This document shows, in pieces, positions 17,096 to 26,214 of a DNA stretch of 64,000 nt (its first letter is position 1; every line of letters begins with the position of its first letter). The position numbers and the translations under genes were made by a program. Where the stretch lies: NCBI GenBank assembly GCA_964397425.1, contig CAYNID010000001.1, positions 372,001 through 436,000 on the forward strand, given 5' to 3'. The notes under the pieces are model-generated. The model was not told the origin of the DNA, ran no database searches, and saw only the letters and a list, made by a program, of their open reading frames with translations. Source of the DNA: Hallerella sp964397425 (lineage in GTDB: Bacteria; Fibrobacterota; Fibrobacteria; Fibrobacterales; Fibrobacteraceae).

Positions 17096-18598
17096 ATGTA
17101 TCAGAAAGTCCAGTTGACATTTTTTGCCGCGTCTTTGGTAGTGGCCGTTTCGATGTTCGCCTGTTCTTCCGATTCGAGTTCTAACGCTCCGGATGTGGAA
17201 AATGGAGAAAGCTCCAGTTCGGTTTTGGAGGCGGGGACTTCTTCCGTGGCGGCGAATTCTTCATCTTCTTTTGCCGAATTGGGCGTTTCTTCTGCTGTTG
17301 AAGAGTCGGGCAAAGTGGATTCAGACACGCTCAGCGTCAGTACGTGGCTTACTTGGGAAGTCCCGATGGCTCCTGAAACGGGAACTGTTCCCGATTCGAT
17401 TTTGCAAAAAGCCGTTTTTGTTGAGCTTTCGGATGCGGGATTCCGCGTGACAAATGCGTCGATTGACGATTTGATCGAAGTGGACGGTTCGCGCTTGACA
17501 ATCGGAAGTGCTGGTGTTTATGTTTTCAGCGGTTCGATGGCGGACGGTCAAATTGTCGTTTCGACTGGGGAAACTGCGACGGTGGAATTTTTGTTCAACG
17601 GAGTGATGCTGGGCAATTCGGAAAATTCACCGATTTTCTTTGTCCGCGGGGATAAATTGAAAATGGAACTGGCGGAAGGCTCGGTGAACATCCTTTCAGA
17701 TGCGAGAAAATACGCCTATATGTCTATTGGGGAATATACCGAAGTGGATTCGGTGCCCAAAGCCTGTATCTACGGACGGGACGATATGACCATCAAGGGC
17801 AACGGGACTCTTTATGTGACAGGCAATTACAATAATGGAATTCATACCAAAGCGGATTTGATTATCAATGACAATCCGACGATTTATGTGAATGCGGTGA
17901 ACAACGCCATTAAGGGAAAAGGTTCTGTCCGAATCAACGAAGGGGGAACGTATTATTTGCGAACGGGAGATGGCGCTGGAATTTCTTCTGACAACATCAA
18001 ACGGGCGGATAAGGGGCGCGTTTGCCTGCGGGCTGGAACTTATAAAATGGATGTCGGCGGTGCGGGCATCAAGGCGACTGTGGCGGATTCCATCGGCGGT
18101 GGGAGTTACGAAATTCATTCGGGCGCAGACGCTCTCCATGCGGCGACGGTCATGGTTTATGCCGGGGCGACATTTGATATTGAATCGGGCGATGAAGGTT
18201 TTTGCGCCAAGAATTCTTTAATACTTCGGGGAGGAAGCGCTTCGGTGGTGAAAAGCACAAAGCCTTTTGCCGCCGATTCGGGAATTTCGGTTTACGGAGG
18301 AGAATGGTTCGGTCTTGGAAGTGTTTTTTTGCCTATCATGATTCCTTCTGAAGCGGATGTTTACACTTTAGCGGCGCAACTTCCGCAAGAAGTGGAAATC
18401 GGTACGGTTTTGTCCGTTCAAGATGCTGCTGGAATGGAAGTCTATTCGGCGACAGCGACAAAGAAGGTCCTTTCTGTATTTGCGGCTTCTGCAAAATTTT
18501 CGCCGGGAACGTATTCGGTTTTGGCGAATGGAGCCGCTATCTGTGACTTTACATTTTCAGCAGAATCCAAAGTCGCGACCGATTGCCGCGTGCGTTAA
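17096..18598 (+). CDS. Lipoprotein, second Cthe_2159-like carbohydrate-binding protein
   Basis: A 500-residue paralogue of the preceding gene. It has a signal peptide with lipobox VSMFAC (C23), a serine-rich linker to about residue 75, and the same beta-helix strings: VPKACIYGRDDMTIKGNGTL, NNAIKGKGSVRINEGGTYY, and a shorter array ending SGDEGFCAKNSLILRGG. Unlike the first copy it lacks the glycine-rich insert and instead ends with a C-terminal beta-sandwich-like segment (EVEIGTVLSVQDAAGMEVY). Surface carbohydrate binding is inferred from the family. The 196-bp gap and own -10-like element indicate separate expression. Confidence 0.87.
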   Translation: MYQKVQLTFFAASLVVAVSMFACSSDSSSNAPDVENGESSSSVLEAGTSSVAANSSSSFAELGVSSAVEESGKVDSDTLSVSTWLTWEVPMAPETGTVPDSILQKAVFVELSDAGFRVTNASIDDLIEVDGSRLTIGSAGVYVFSGSMADGQIVVSTGETATVEFLFNGVMLGNSENSPIFFVRGDKLKMELAEGSVNILSDARKYAYMSIGEYTEVDSVPKACIYGRDDMTIKGNGTLYVTGNYNNGIHTKADLIINDNPTIYVNAVNNAIKGKGSVRINEGGTYYLRTGDGAGISSDNIKRADKGRVCLRAGTYKMDVGGAGIKATVADSIGGGSYEIHSGADALHAATVMVYAGATFDIESGDEGFCAKNSLILRGGSASVVKSTKPFAADSGISVYGGEWFGLGSVFLPIMIPSEADVYTLAAQLPQEVEIGTVLSVQDAAGMEVYSATATKKVLSVFAASAKFSPGTYSVLANGAAICDFTFSAESKVATDCRVR

Positions 18599-18843
18599 AG
18601 GATTTCTTGCTTCTTGAAAAGGTTTGATGTTTAATCCCCGGAGGATTCGGAAATCGTTCGGGGCGACGTCAACCAAATTCGAACTTTTAATTTGGCAAAT
18701 TGAATTTGCTTGGCAAAATAGCTGCGGCAATGACGATTGAAAAACGCTTGACACGTGGCGAAATATCATCTTGCCGAACACATCAGCGGAAGAATCAAAT
18801 CGCGGTGAATGTTTAACGGATTCAAAGAGGGATAAATTAAAAT

Positions 18844-19239
18844 TTATTCGTTTTCTTCGTCTTCAATAGCCTTCTGAACTTCCGAAGGGAATATGCGAAA
18901 GTATTCGCGTTTTTTGTCTTCGAAAAGTTGCAGCATCCGTTCTTGTTCGAATTGTTCCCTGTCGATATTTTGCATGTAAAATTCATTTGTTCGAAATTCG
19001 TGTTTGGTCAGCAGCTCTTTGACTTCTTCAGAAAGGTCCACTTCATCCCAAAGAATGTACATGGAGCCGATTGTTCCTTCGCCAAAAATGCTCACATCAA
19101 AACGGATGGAATTTGCTTCTGTTGAATCCACGTTCGAAATGGTCGCTGCTTTCTTTGGCTGAAAAATCAAAGGCGCGTCTTTGGAAAAGGCGAGGGAACA
19201 GGCGAATGCAAAAAACAAAACGGCGGACGTGAATTTCAT
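18844..19239 (-). CDS. Small secreted protein of unknown function
   Basis: A 131-residue protein with a signal peptide (MKFTSAVLFFAFACSLAFS|KDAPL) and a beta-strand-rich first half followed by a highly charged helical tail rich in E, K and R (EQERMLQLFEDKKREYFRIF). No domain was recognised. The ATG at 19239 overlaps the tsaD stop codon by 4 bp (ATGA), so it is translationally coupled to tsaD. The longer open frame upstream is the tsaD C-terminus read in another frame. The stretch 18599-18843 downstream holds no gene, only short A/T-rich inverted repeats. Confidence 0.75.
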   Translation of the reverse strand: MKFTSAVLFFAFACSLAFSKDAPLIFQPKKAATISNVDSTEANSIRFDVSIFGEGTIGSMYILWDEVDLSEEVKELLTKHEFRTNEFYMQNIDREQFEQERMLQLFEDKKREYFRIFPSEVQKAIEDEENE

Positions 19240-20246
19240 GGCGCGAGCGGAAGCCAGGGTTTGACTTCGGTTGATGTGTTGGAAAGTAAACCGGCGCGTG
19301 CGCGGCGGATGGCTGCAGCGGCTATCATCGCCCCATTGTCCGTGCTGTTTTGCGGAGAGGGAAAAGCGAGGCGGATTCCGTGAGACGAGCAATATTTGGA
19401 AAGCCTTTCGCGGAGAAGTCCGTTGGCAGAAACGCCGCCTCCGACAACGAGTGTTTTCAGGCCTGTTTTTTTCAAAGCCCAGATGGTTTTGGAAACGAGA
19501 CTGTCTATGATGGCGTCTTCGATGGATGCCGCAATGTCGCCCACGTTTTCCTGGATAAATTCCGGAGTATGAGTTTCTACATAGCGGCGAACGGCGGTTT
19601 TCAAACCGCTGAAAGAAAATTCACCATTCTCTTCGCCGCGGAGAGCTCTGGGAAAATGATGAAATTGCCTGTTTTTCCCCTTGGCCAGCTTACCGATGGC
19701 GGCTCCTGCGGGGTATTCAAGTCCAATGAGGATGCCGCTTTTGTCAAACGCTTCTCCGGCGGCGTCATCGCGGGTCCTTCCGATTAGCGTGTATTGAAAA
19801 TTCGGTTCTTCAATGACGAGTTCCGTGTGGCCGCCCGAAACGGTGAGCGTCAAATAAGGCGGCTCTAAATCCGGCTCGGTGAGCCATGCCGCCGAAAGAT
19901 GGCCTTCGAGGTGATTGATCCCGTAAGCGGGGATTCCCAAGTCGCGGGAAAGTCCACGGGCGAAGCTCGCTCCGACAAGAAGCGGTCCCATAAGGCCCGG
20001 TCCGCGTGTGAACGCGATGGCGTCGATGTCTTTCAAATCGATGCCGGCTTCGCGAATCGCTTCTTGGCAAACGGGAACAATTTTTTCTAAGTGGGCACGG
20101 GCTGCGACTTCGGGAACGACTCCGCCGTATTTGGCGTGTTCCCGGATTTGGCTGTAAAGCGGATTGGAAAGGACTTGCAGGGGATTGTCCTGCACAACAG
20201 CGCATGCGGTTTCATCACAACTGGATTCTATGCCTAGCCAAATCAT
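19236..20246 (-). CDS. tsaD: tRNA N6-adenosine threonylcarbamoyltransferase
   Basis: Kae1/YgjD protein that transfers threonylcarbamoyl to A37 of ANN-decoding tRNAs, working with TsaB, TsaC and TsaE (not in the window). The 336 residues match the family. Seen: the N-terminal WLGIESSCDETACAVV, the metal-binding histidines in GINHLEGHLSAAW, the SGGHTELV nucleotide loop, and VVGGGVSANGLLRERL near the C-terminus. It overlaps the YbbR-like gene upstream by 4 bp and the small secreted gene downstream by 4 bp, so the three are one coupled unit. Confidence 0.95.
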   Translation of the reverse strand: MIWLGIESSCDETACAVVQDNPLQVLSNPLYSQIREHAKYGGVVPEVAARAHLEKIVPVCQEAIREAGIDLKDIDAIAFTRGPGLMGPLLVGASFARGLSRDLGIPAYGINHLEGHLSAAWLTEPDLEPPYLTLTVSGGHTELVIEEPNFQYTLIGRTRDDAAGEAFDKSGILIGLEYPAGAAIGKLAKGKNRQFHHFPRALRGEENGEFSFSGLKTAVRRYVETHTPEFIQENVGDIAASIEDAIIDSLVSKTIWALKKTGLKTLVVGGGVSANGLLRERLSKYCSSHGIRLAFPSPQNSTDNGAMIAAAAIRRARAGLLSNTSTEVKPWLPLAP

Positions 20247-21241
20247 TTTGCAGTCTCCTTGGAGTGGATTTTCCGGGATGCCGAATCGCTTGGAGAAATC
20301 GTTTGGGAAGAATCGGCGGGAAGTTTCCTTTTCAAGAGAAATTTTCCGGGATTGACCTGAAAACTTTTGATGTCTCCGCGGATTCCCACTGTAGGTTCTA
20401 GACTGTCGGCGTCTTCAATGGCGAATCGGTTAAATTCAATCAGCAGTTGGATGTCGCTTTTTTCAATTTGCGACAAAACCCCTTTTCCTCCGGAAATTTC
20501 AACGGTCGCCGTGGCGGGTTCCAACGAATAAAGGTTGTGATCGTATTGACCGATTAGGCGGACAGGAATGTTTTGAAACGAAGTGCGTACAAGAGGCTCG
20601 ACAGAAATGGGGATATTCACGGTGCTGTCGCTGGGGTAAACGTATGGCGGCAATTTGGAAAAATCCAATCGCGCAAGAATGTTTTCGTTGGAATCCAGAT
20701 TTTGTTTGGAGACATCCAACGTGGGAATTTCGAAAATCCGGGTGAGCGCTTCACGTGCGCCGGCGATGGAAATGGTGTCCGGTTGCGGAGCGGGCGTTCC
20801 GATGATGGTGTAACCTTCTTTTGCGCTGAAAGAACCGTTCAGGTGAACGGGAACCGTACGCGAAATGCGCGTGTCGATTTCCACTTCCAGAACAGTGAGC
20901 TGGTCCGAACTTTCGAAGCGGACTTTGGGAAAGTCCGGCGCAACGAAATTTTCATCGGCGAGGATGATGCGGTCAAGTCCCAATTCCGCATCGTGCAGAT
21001 CGACAACAATTCGCGCCGCGTTCGCTTTCGCGTTTTTCAGCCGGACGAGATCGATGGCCGTGCCGCGGACGGTGATGGATATGGTCGAAGCGGGCCTTGA
21101 CGCGATAGCTAAGTTTTCCGGCAATCGCGCAAAGACCAAGGGCACTTGCAAATCGACTTCTGTAACGCGGGCGGAGACCACGTAAAACCAAAGGGCGATG
21201 CCAAAAATACAGGCGATGATTTTAAGACCGATGTTTTTCAT
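20243..21241 (-). CDS. YbbR-domain membrane-anchored protein (CdaR-like)
   Basis: A 332-residue protein with one N-terminal membrane helix (KNIGLKIIACIFGIALWFYV, whose ALWFYV is typical of YbbR proteins) and three consecutive YbbR-type beta domains in the exterior part (starting near residues 25, 105 and 190; for example VPLVFARLPENLAIASRP and RTVPVHLNGSFSAKEGY). In Firmicutes CdaR regulates the diadenylate cyclase CdaA; no cdaA is in this window, so a c-di-AMP role is not supported here. The C-terminal tail is Ser/Lys rich. It is the first gene of the ybbR-tsaD-secreted protein unit. Confidence 0.85.
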   Translation of the reverse strand: MKNIGLKIIACIFGIALWFYVVSARVTEVDLQVPLVFARLPENLAIASRPASTISITVRGTAIDLVRLKNAKANAARIVVDLHDAELGLDRIILADENFVAPDFPKVRFESSDQLTVLEVEIDTRISRTVPVHLNGSFSAKEGYTIIGTPAPQPDTISIAGAREALTRIFEIPTLDVSKQNLDSNENILARLDFSKLPPYVYPSDSTVNIPISVEPLVRTSFQNIPVRLIGQYDHNLYSLEPATATVEISGGKGVLSQIEKSDIQLLIEFNRFAIEDADSLEPTVGIRGDIKSFQVNPGKFLLKRKLPADSSQTISPSDSASRKIHSKETAK

Positions 21242-21269
21242 CTTCGTTCCAAAAATAACTATAAAAAGT

Positions 21270-21275
21270 TATATT
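21270..21275 (+). promoter_or_regulatory. Candidate -10 element (TATATT) of ftsX
   Basis: TATATT is followed by 6 nt and the likely GTG start of ftsX, with no room for a ribosome-binding site. It points to a leaderless message. Confidence 0.4.
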
Positions 21276-21281
21276 CGTTTT

Positions 21282-22166
21282 GTGTTAAGCCGGATCCGTT
21301 ATTTAATTTCCGAAGCGTTTCGCGGGTGGAAAGAACACCGCACCGTCGTCTTCCCCTCGTTGGTGACGATTTTTCTGTGCGCGTTTTTATTGGGGCTTTC
21401 TTGCGCGTTTTTGCTTGGCGCTTACCGTCTTTCGAATGTGGAAAATCGCCTGTACCGGATAGAGGCGTTTTTGAAAGAAACTCTCCCGGCGGATTCTTTG
21501 CAGCGCCTGGAAAGTGAACTGTGGAAAATCAAACAGTTTGATTCGGTGGTTTACAAGAGTCCGGAAATCGCCATGGAGGATTTTCAAAGGCGCTATTCCG
21601 AAGAAATGCTTTCCCTTGTCGACGGGAATCCTTTGCCCGCATCGTTTGTATTGACAGTCGGTCATCGTTACCGCGAACCGTCCATTTTGCACGAATTGGT
21701 GTTGGCGCTTGAAAAAAATCCCGCATTCGATGCCGTGGAATCACCGACTGTTTTTGTCGATAGAATCGCCAAGTGGAAATTTTCACTGATCTTTTGGCCT
21801 CTTGTCACAGTCGCCGTCATATTTGTGACGCTTTTCCTCATCATTGGAAACGCCGTCCGGCTTTCCCTGTTTTCGCGGAAACTCCTGGTTGAAAACATGA
21901 TGTATGCCGGAGCGTCTTCGTTTTTTGTTGAATTTCCATTTTTGCTCGAAGGAATCATGCAGGGAATTTTAGGCAGCGGCATGGCGGCGTTGCTGCTCGC
22001 CTTTGCAGAACGCTCCTTGGCGCGGGAAATTCCGGTCATCGGCTATTATCTGTCCGGCTTCGGGTTCTTATTGTTCCTTGTTGTCTGCGCCGTGACTTTA
22101 GTGTCTGTCTATTCCAGCTATCGAAGCGTTCGAAGCTTTCTGAAACGGGATGTTTCGGAAAATTAG
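21282..22166 (+). CDS. ftsX: FtsX-like cell-division permease
   Basis: A 294-residue membrane protein with FtsX topology: a basic N-terminus (SRIRYLISEAFRGWKEHR), first membrane helix (VVFPSLVTIFLCAFLLGLS), a large extracytoplasmic loop (about 45-180) and three C-terminal membrane helices. It transmits FtsE ATPase activity across the membrane to control peptidoglycan hydrolysis at division. The GTG at 21282 is chosen because the family N-terminus begins there; ATG codons further upstream (21198 to 21231) lie across the divergent ybbR start and encode an unrelated hydrophobic stretch. FtsE is not adjacent. The next gene, 6 bp downstream, is the EnvC-like partner. Confidence 0.82.
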   Translation: MLSRIRYLISEAFRGWKEHRTVVFPSLVTIFLCAFLLGLSCAFLLGAYRLSNVENRLYRIEAFLKETLPADSLQRLESELWKIKQFDSVVYKSPEIAMEDFQRRYSEEMLSLVDGNPLPASFVLTVGHRYREPSILHELVLALEKNPAFDAVESPTVFVDRIAKWKFSLIFWPLVTVAVIFVTLFLIIGNAVRLSLFSRKLLVENMMYAGASSFFVEFPFLLEGIMQGILGSGMAALLLAFAERSLAREIPVIGYYLSGFGFLLFLVVCAVTLVSVYSSYRSVRSFLKRDVSEN

Positions 22167-22172
22167 CCGCTG

Positions 22173-23411
22173 ATGTTTGCAATGCCTTTCCGTTGGATTT
22201 TAAAATTTCTCGTTTGTGTCTGTCTCTTGGATGCGGGAAATGCGCTTGCCGCCAAATCGACGGACCGGCAATTGGCGAAGCAGCGGGCGGAACTCAAAAG
22301 TATCGAGGCGAGTCTGGCAAAGCAGAGAAGGCAGGTGAAGCTTCTTGAATCCGAAGAAAAAGGCGTGCTGAATACGATAGCCTTGCTCGATGAAAACCTG
22401 AACCGCACACGGGAATATGTTTCACTCCTTTCCAAAAACGAAGTGACGGTGAAACAATCCCTGAAAGAAATCAACCGTGAACTGGATTCTCTCGACCGCG
22501 AAATCAAAAAGCGAAGCGGGGCGATGAAACGCCGAATCCGGGAACTTTATGTCCACGGCGATATGGGGACGATAGAAGCGATTTACGCAATTTTCCGCGG
22601 TGAATCGATGCCGGACAGACAAGCTTATTACGTGAACCGTTTGCTTGTCCGCGACAGGGAAATGGTGGAAACTCTTTCGTGGATTCAACGGGAACGCGCT
22701 TTGAAAAAGCGAGACGCTTCGAACCGGCTTTCCGAACTCCGGACGCTCCAGTCCAAAAAAGCGAAAGAAGAAGCCGGGCTTGAATCGCAACGGCGGACTC
22801 AAGGCTCTGTACTTGCCGCGGTTCAAAAGAACAAAACATTGCAAAAAAAAGCGATTCGGGAAATTGAACGAAATCAAAAAGCGATGTTGTCCCTTATCCA
22901 GAAACTCGAAAAAAAACGGGCGAAGGAAATCGCCGATGCGAAAAAGGCTCAAAAAAATCGGAAATCGAAAAAGGACAAGGGAAAGACGAAATCGTTGCCG
23001 AAGATGCCTGTTAAACCGATCGGTCCCAAATGCATGCCTTTAGACGGAGAAATCCTCAGTGAATTTGGAATGCATGAACATCCGATTTTGCACATCCGAA
23101 CGCGGAATCTGGGCGTTGAAATCCGGGGAAAGAAAGGATCGAAAATCAAGGCGGCCGCTGCGGGGACTGTCGCCATGGTTACAGAAATCGACGGGCGAGG
23201 ACCATCTGTCATCATAGAACATTCCGGCGGCGTTTATTCCGTCTACGGGCACATGTCGTCAATCCGTGTCCGCGAAGGCGACCGGGTGAAGAATTGCCAG
23301 GATATTGGGACAGTCGGAGACGTCGCCTCGATGAATGGGTTTAAATTGTATTTCCAAGTGAGTGAAGGAACAGAAACAGTGGATCCTTTGCAATGGTTGA
23401 GAAAAAAATGA
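22173..23411 (+). CDS. EnvC-like murein hydrolase activator (degenerate M23/LytM domain)
   Basis: A 412-residue exported protein: signal peptide (to about residue 23, ALA), a long coiled coil (about 25-245: KQRAELKSIEASLAKQRRQ and onward), a basic Lys-rich hinge and a C-terminal LytM domain (about 285-412). The zinc ligands of active M23 peptidases are altered: the first-motif His and Asp positions read N and E in RNLGVEIRG, and the final HxH reads LYFQV, the same LYF as in E. coli EnvC. It is therefore probably a non-catalytic amidase activator bound by FtsX. Stop overlaps the next start (ATGA). Confidence 0.85.
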   Translation: MFAMPFRWILKFLVCVCLLDAGNALAAKSTDRQLAKQRAELKSIEASLAKQRRQVKLLESEEKGVLNTIALLDENLNRTREYVSLLSKNEVTVKQSLKEINRELDSLDREIKKRSGAMKRRIRELYVHGDMGTIEAIYAIFRGESMPDRQAYYVNRLLVRDREMVETLSWIQRERALKKRDASNRLSELRTLQSKKAKEEAGLESQRRTQGSVLAAVQKNKTLQKKAIREIERNQKAMLSLIQKLEKKRAKEIADAKKAQKNRKSKKDKGKTKSLPKMPVKPIGPKCMPLDGEILSEFGMHEHPILHIRTRNLGVEIRGKKGSKIKAAAAGTVAMVTEIDGRGPSVIIEHSGGVYSVYGHMSSIRVREGDRVKNCQDIGTVGDVASMNGFKLYFQVSEGTETVDPLQWLRKK

Positions 23412-24529
23412 AGCATTATCATCTCGAAGGACCGGAATCCCAAAAGGCAGCCCGGAAACGTTTGCAAAATGCGCTTGTCGAAAACCGCTTTCCCCAGGCG
23501 GTCCTCATCGAAGGCGAACGCGGAATCGGCAAGAAGGCGCTTGCCATTGAACTGGCCAAAACGCTTTGCTGCACCGATGCGGAAAATTCTCCCTGTGGAA
23601 AATGCATTGGCTGCAAATTGGCTGCGGATGCGGGCAATGTCCAAAGTTGGGTCGTTCCCCTGGAAACGGCGGAAGCGAACGCCAAGTCGGCTAGCGAAGC
23701 GGGCGAAAATTCAAAGGCCCGGACAGTGGAAGATTACAAAGCCGCCTATGTTTCAGAAATTTTCAAAAATCCTTATTCCGTTTCCATTTTCTCGGGCGTT
23801 GCCCAAATATCCGTGGATCAAATCCGGAATATGACCGCGCAATTTTCCCACGCCAGCGCGGATGTCCGGGTTGTGATTGTCGCCGAAGCGGACCGCATGA
23901 ACGAATCCGCGGCAAACGCTTTGTTGAAAACTCTCGAAGAAGTCCCGCCGAATACCTACTTCATCCTCACCTCGTCTATGCCGGGACGGCTTCTCCAAAC
24001 AATTCGCAGTCGTTGTCTTTCTCTGCGGATGCCGCCGCTCTCCATGCCGGAAGTCGAAGACGCCGTTCGCAAGGCGACGGGGAACAGCGTGTCTCCGGAT
24101 GCGTTGGGAATGTCGCTCGGTTCTCCGGGAATGGCGATGCGTTATGACGTGGATTTAGCCGAGAACGAGACTCTCGGGTTGGATTTTTTGAAAGACAGTG
24201 TCGAAGGAAATTATTCTTCTCTCTTTTTTGAATTGGATAAGGCGTTTCCACGGGGAACTTCTGGGACGGATGCCGCAATGATGCTGTTGGACATTCTCCA
24301 ATTTCTTGTCGGCGACGCTTTGCGTATCGAAACGGGAGAGCCCGTTCGCTTGCCAAATGTCAAGGAAGCTCTCGCCCGGTTGAATTTAGGGCGCTTTGGC
24401 GCCAATGCGTTGGACAGGGCTGTTTTTGAAATTCAATCGACGGCAGAAAAAATTGCTGCCCGGAAAAACTCCGTTTCCGTTGCGCTTCAAACGCTATCCA
24501 TCAGTCTTTTTGAGGGGTATAAGGCATGA
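23408..24529 (+). CDS. holB: DNA polymerase III delta' subunit
   Basis: Clamp-loader subunit, 373 residues. The AAA+ N-domain shows a P-loop-like GERGIGKKA (Thr/Ser after Lys replaced by Lys-Ala), a four-cysteine zinc module (CTDAENSPCGKCIGC) and the sensor segment ANALLKTLEEVPPNTYFIL with SRC in RSRCLSLRMPP. About 40 residues more than usual lie between the zinc module and the ISVDQIRNM strand, rich in A, E and K. The assignment as delta' rather than DnaX rests on the missing tau/gamma C-terminus and the short length. ATG 23408 overlaps the EnvC-like stop by 4 bp, and its own stop overlaps recJ by 4 bp. Confidence 0.85.
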   Translation: MKHYHLEGPESQKAARKRLQNALVENRFPQAVLIEGERGIGKKALAIELAKTLCCTDAENSPCGKCIGCKLAADAGNVQSWVVPLETAEANAKSASEAGENSKARTVEDYKAAYVSEIFKNPYSVSIFSGVAQISVDQIRNMTAQFSHASADVRVVIVAEADRMNESAANALLKTLEEVPPNTYFILTSSMPGRLLQTIRSRCLSLRMPPLSMPEVEDAVRKATGNSVSPDALGMSLGSPGMAMRYDVDLAENETLGLDFLKDSVEGNYSSLFFELDKAFPRGTSGTDAAMMLLDILQFLVGDALRIETGEPVRLPNVKEALARLNLGRFGANALDRAVFEIQSTAEKIAARKNSVSVALQTLSISLFEGYKA

Positions 24530-26214
24530 ATGCGGAACTCTTGGCGTCTTCGATTGCGCATTGTCTGGGAATTCCCCATTTGGCCGCCCGCATTTTGGTT
24601 TCTAGAGGCTGTTCATCTGTTTCAGACGCTTATGGAAAAATGCACAGCGATCAGCGGCATGTTTTGGACCCGCTGTCTTCGAAAACGCCGATGCGCGGCA
24701 TGGATAAAGCTCTGGAGTGGATTGAAACGGTAAAAAAATCCGGCGGAAAACTTTGCATATTCGGCGACTATGACATGGACGGGCTTACGGGAACGACCAT
24801 TTTAAAACGCGGCCTTTCCGAAATCGGTATCGAAGCTTCGTGGCATTTGCCGTGTCGTTTCGGCAGTGGATCCGGTTATGGACTTTCGCTGGAAGTTGTC
24901 AATCAGATGCTTTCGGAGAATGTCGAAAATCTTTTGACTGTCGATACGGGAATTACGGCGAACGAAGAAATTGAATATGCGAAATCCAAGGGGATGCGGG
25001 TGATGGTCATCGACCATCACGAACCTTCTGGCGATGGGCTGCCTCCGTGCGACGTTTTGCTGGATCCTTGCCAAGACGGTTGTCTTTATCCCAACAAATC
25101 TCTTTGCGGAGCTGGGGTTTCGTACAAATTCATCGATGCGCTTTTGAAAAAAGAAGGAAAGGGAAACGGGGATAAATATCTGGATCTGGTCGCATTGGGG
25201 ACGTTGGCGGATCTCGTGGAAATGACTCCGGAAAACCGTTATTTGACGCGCCGAGGACTTTCGATGCTCCCAAGCAGTTGCTGGCCGGGGGTTCGGGAAC
25301 TTTGCCGTGGACAGCTCGAAAGCGTTCCCTATGTCGGAGGGCAAGACGTTCTGTTTCGCATCGCGCCGTTGATGAACGCTCCTGGCCGGATGGACAAGCC
25401 GGACACGGCGCTTGAACTTCTCCTTTGCGACAGCGGAAAGGACGCTTCTTCGTTGCTAGAAAAGCTTTCGTGGTACAACAACTTGCGAAAAAAGACGGAA
25501 GCGGATATTTCGCAAGCGGCCATCAATTGGGTCGAAGAGCATTACGGCGAAATGCTTCCCCGCGTACTTGTCGTCGATGGAAAGTCTTGGCATCCGGGGG
25601 TAATAGGAATCGTGGCGGCAAAAGTCGCGCAAACGTTTCACCGCCCGGCGGCAGTGTTGACTGTTTCTGAAGGCATCGCGCAGGCTTCTGCCCGGGCTGT
25701 TCCCGGATTTAACTGGCACCGCGCCCTTTTTGACGTCAGGGAACTTTTTCTCCGGTGGGGCGGCCATGCCAACGCAGCTGGATTTTGCCTGAAAGAAGAA
25801 AACATCCCGGTTTTGCGCGAACGTTTGCAAGGATTGGCGGAAGAACAAAATTACCAGGCAGAAGAAAATGCGGCTTTGGAAAATGCGGAACGGATTCCCG
25901 CGGCGTTGAATGAAATCACCCCTGTTTTAATGCGGGCCATTCAAGATTTAGAACCGTTCGGAGGAAAAAATCCTTATCCATTGCTTTGGGCAGAAGACGT
26001 TCTTGTAGAAAAAATGCGCGAATTGCGCGGCGGACATCTGCAGTTCAAATTGTCGCAGCATGGAAGTCCGGTGTTTTCCGCCATCGCTTTTGGACTAGCC
26101 CGGGAAAAGGATAAAATTGGAAAAAATCGCCGAATTTCCGTTGCGTTTGAACCGATTTGGAACGTTTACAATGGGCGCAAGGATATTCAGCTGTTGGTCA
26201 AGTCGATTGGTTAG
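24526..26214 (+). CDS. recJ: Single-stranded-DNA-specific exonuclease RecJ
   Basis: 5'-3' exonuclease of RecF-pathway recombination and mismatch repair. The 562 residues hold the DHH phosphoesterase motifs: FGDYDMDGLTGT (motif I), VDTGI (motif II), MVIDHHEPSGDGLPPCD (motif III, DHH) and LVALGTLADLVEM (motif IV); then the DHHA1 domain with GGHANAAGFCL and a C-terminal OB-like RecJ domain. Starts in an ATGA overlap with holB, so ftsX-envC-holB-recJ form one coupled unit. Its last 17 bp overlap the convergent gene at 26198-26641. Confidence 0.93.
   Translation: MNAELLASSIAHCLGIPHLAARILVSRGCSSVSDAYGKMHSDQRHVLDPLSSKTPMRGMDKALEWIETVKKSGGKLCIFGDYDMDGLTGTTILKRGLSEIGIEASWHLPCRFGSGSGYGLSLEVVNQMLSENVENLLTVDTGITANEEIEYAKSKGMRVMVIDHHEPSGDGLPPCDVLLDPCQDGCLYPNKSLCGAGVSYKFIDALLKKEGKGNGDKYLDLVALGTLADLVEMTPENRYLTRRGLSMLPSSCWPGVRELCRGQLESVPYVGGQDVLFRIAPLMNAPGRMDKPDTALELLLCDSGKDASSLLEKLSWYNNLRKKTEADISQAAINWVEEHYGEMLPRVLVVDGKSWHPGVIGIVAAKVAQTFHRPAAVLTVSEGIAQASARAVPGFNWHRALFDVRELFLRWGGHANAAGFCLKEENIPVLRERLQGLAEEQNYQAEENAALENAERIPAALNEITPVLMRAIQDLEPFGGKNPYPLLWAEDVLVEKMRELRGGHLQFKLSQHGSPVFSAIAFGLAREKDKIGKNRRISVAFEPIWNVYNGRKDIQLLVKSIG

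Noticed and set aside
21198..21281. Upstream ATG starts for ftsX
   Set aside because: They overlap the divergent ybbR start and encode sequence unlike FtsX N-termini.
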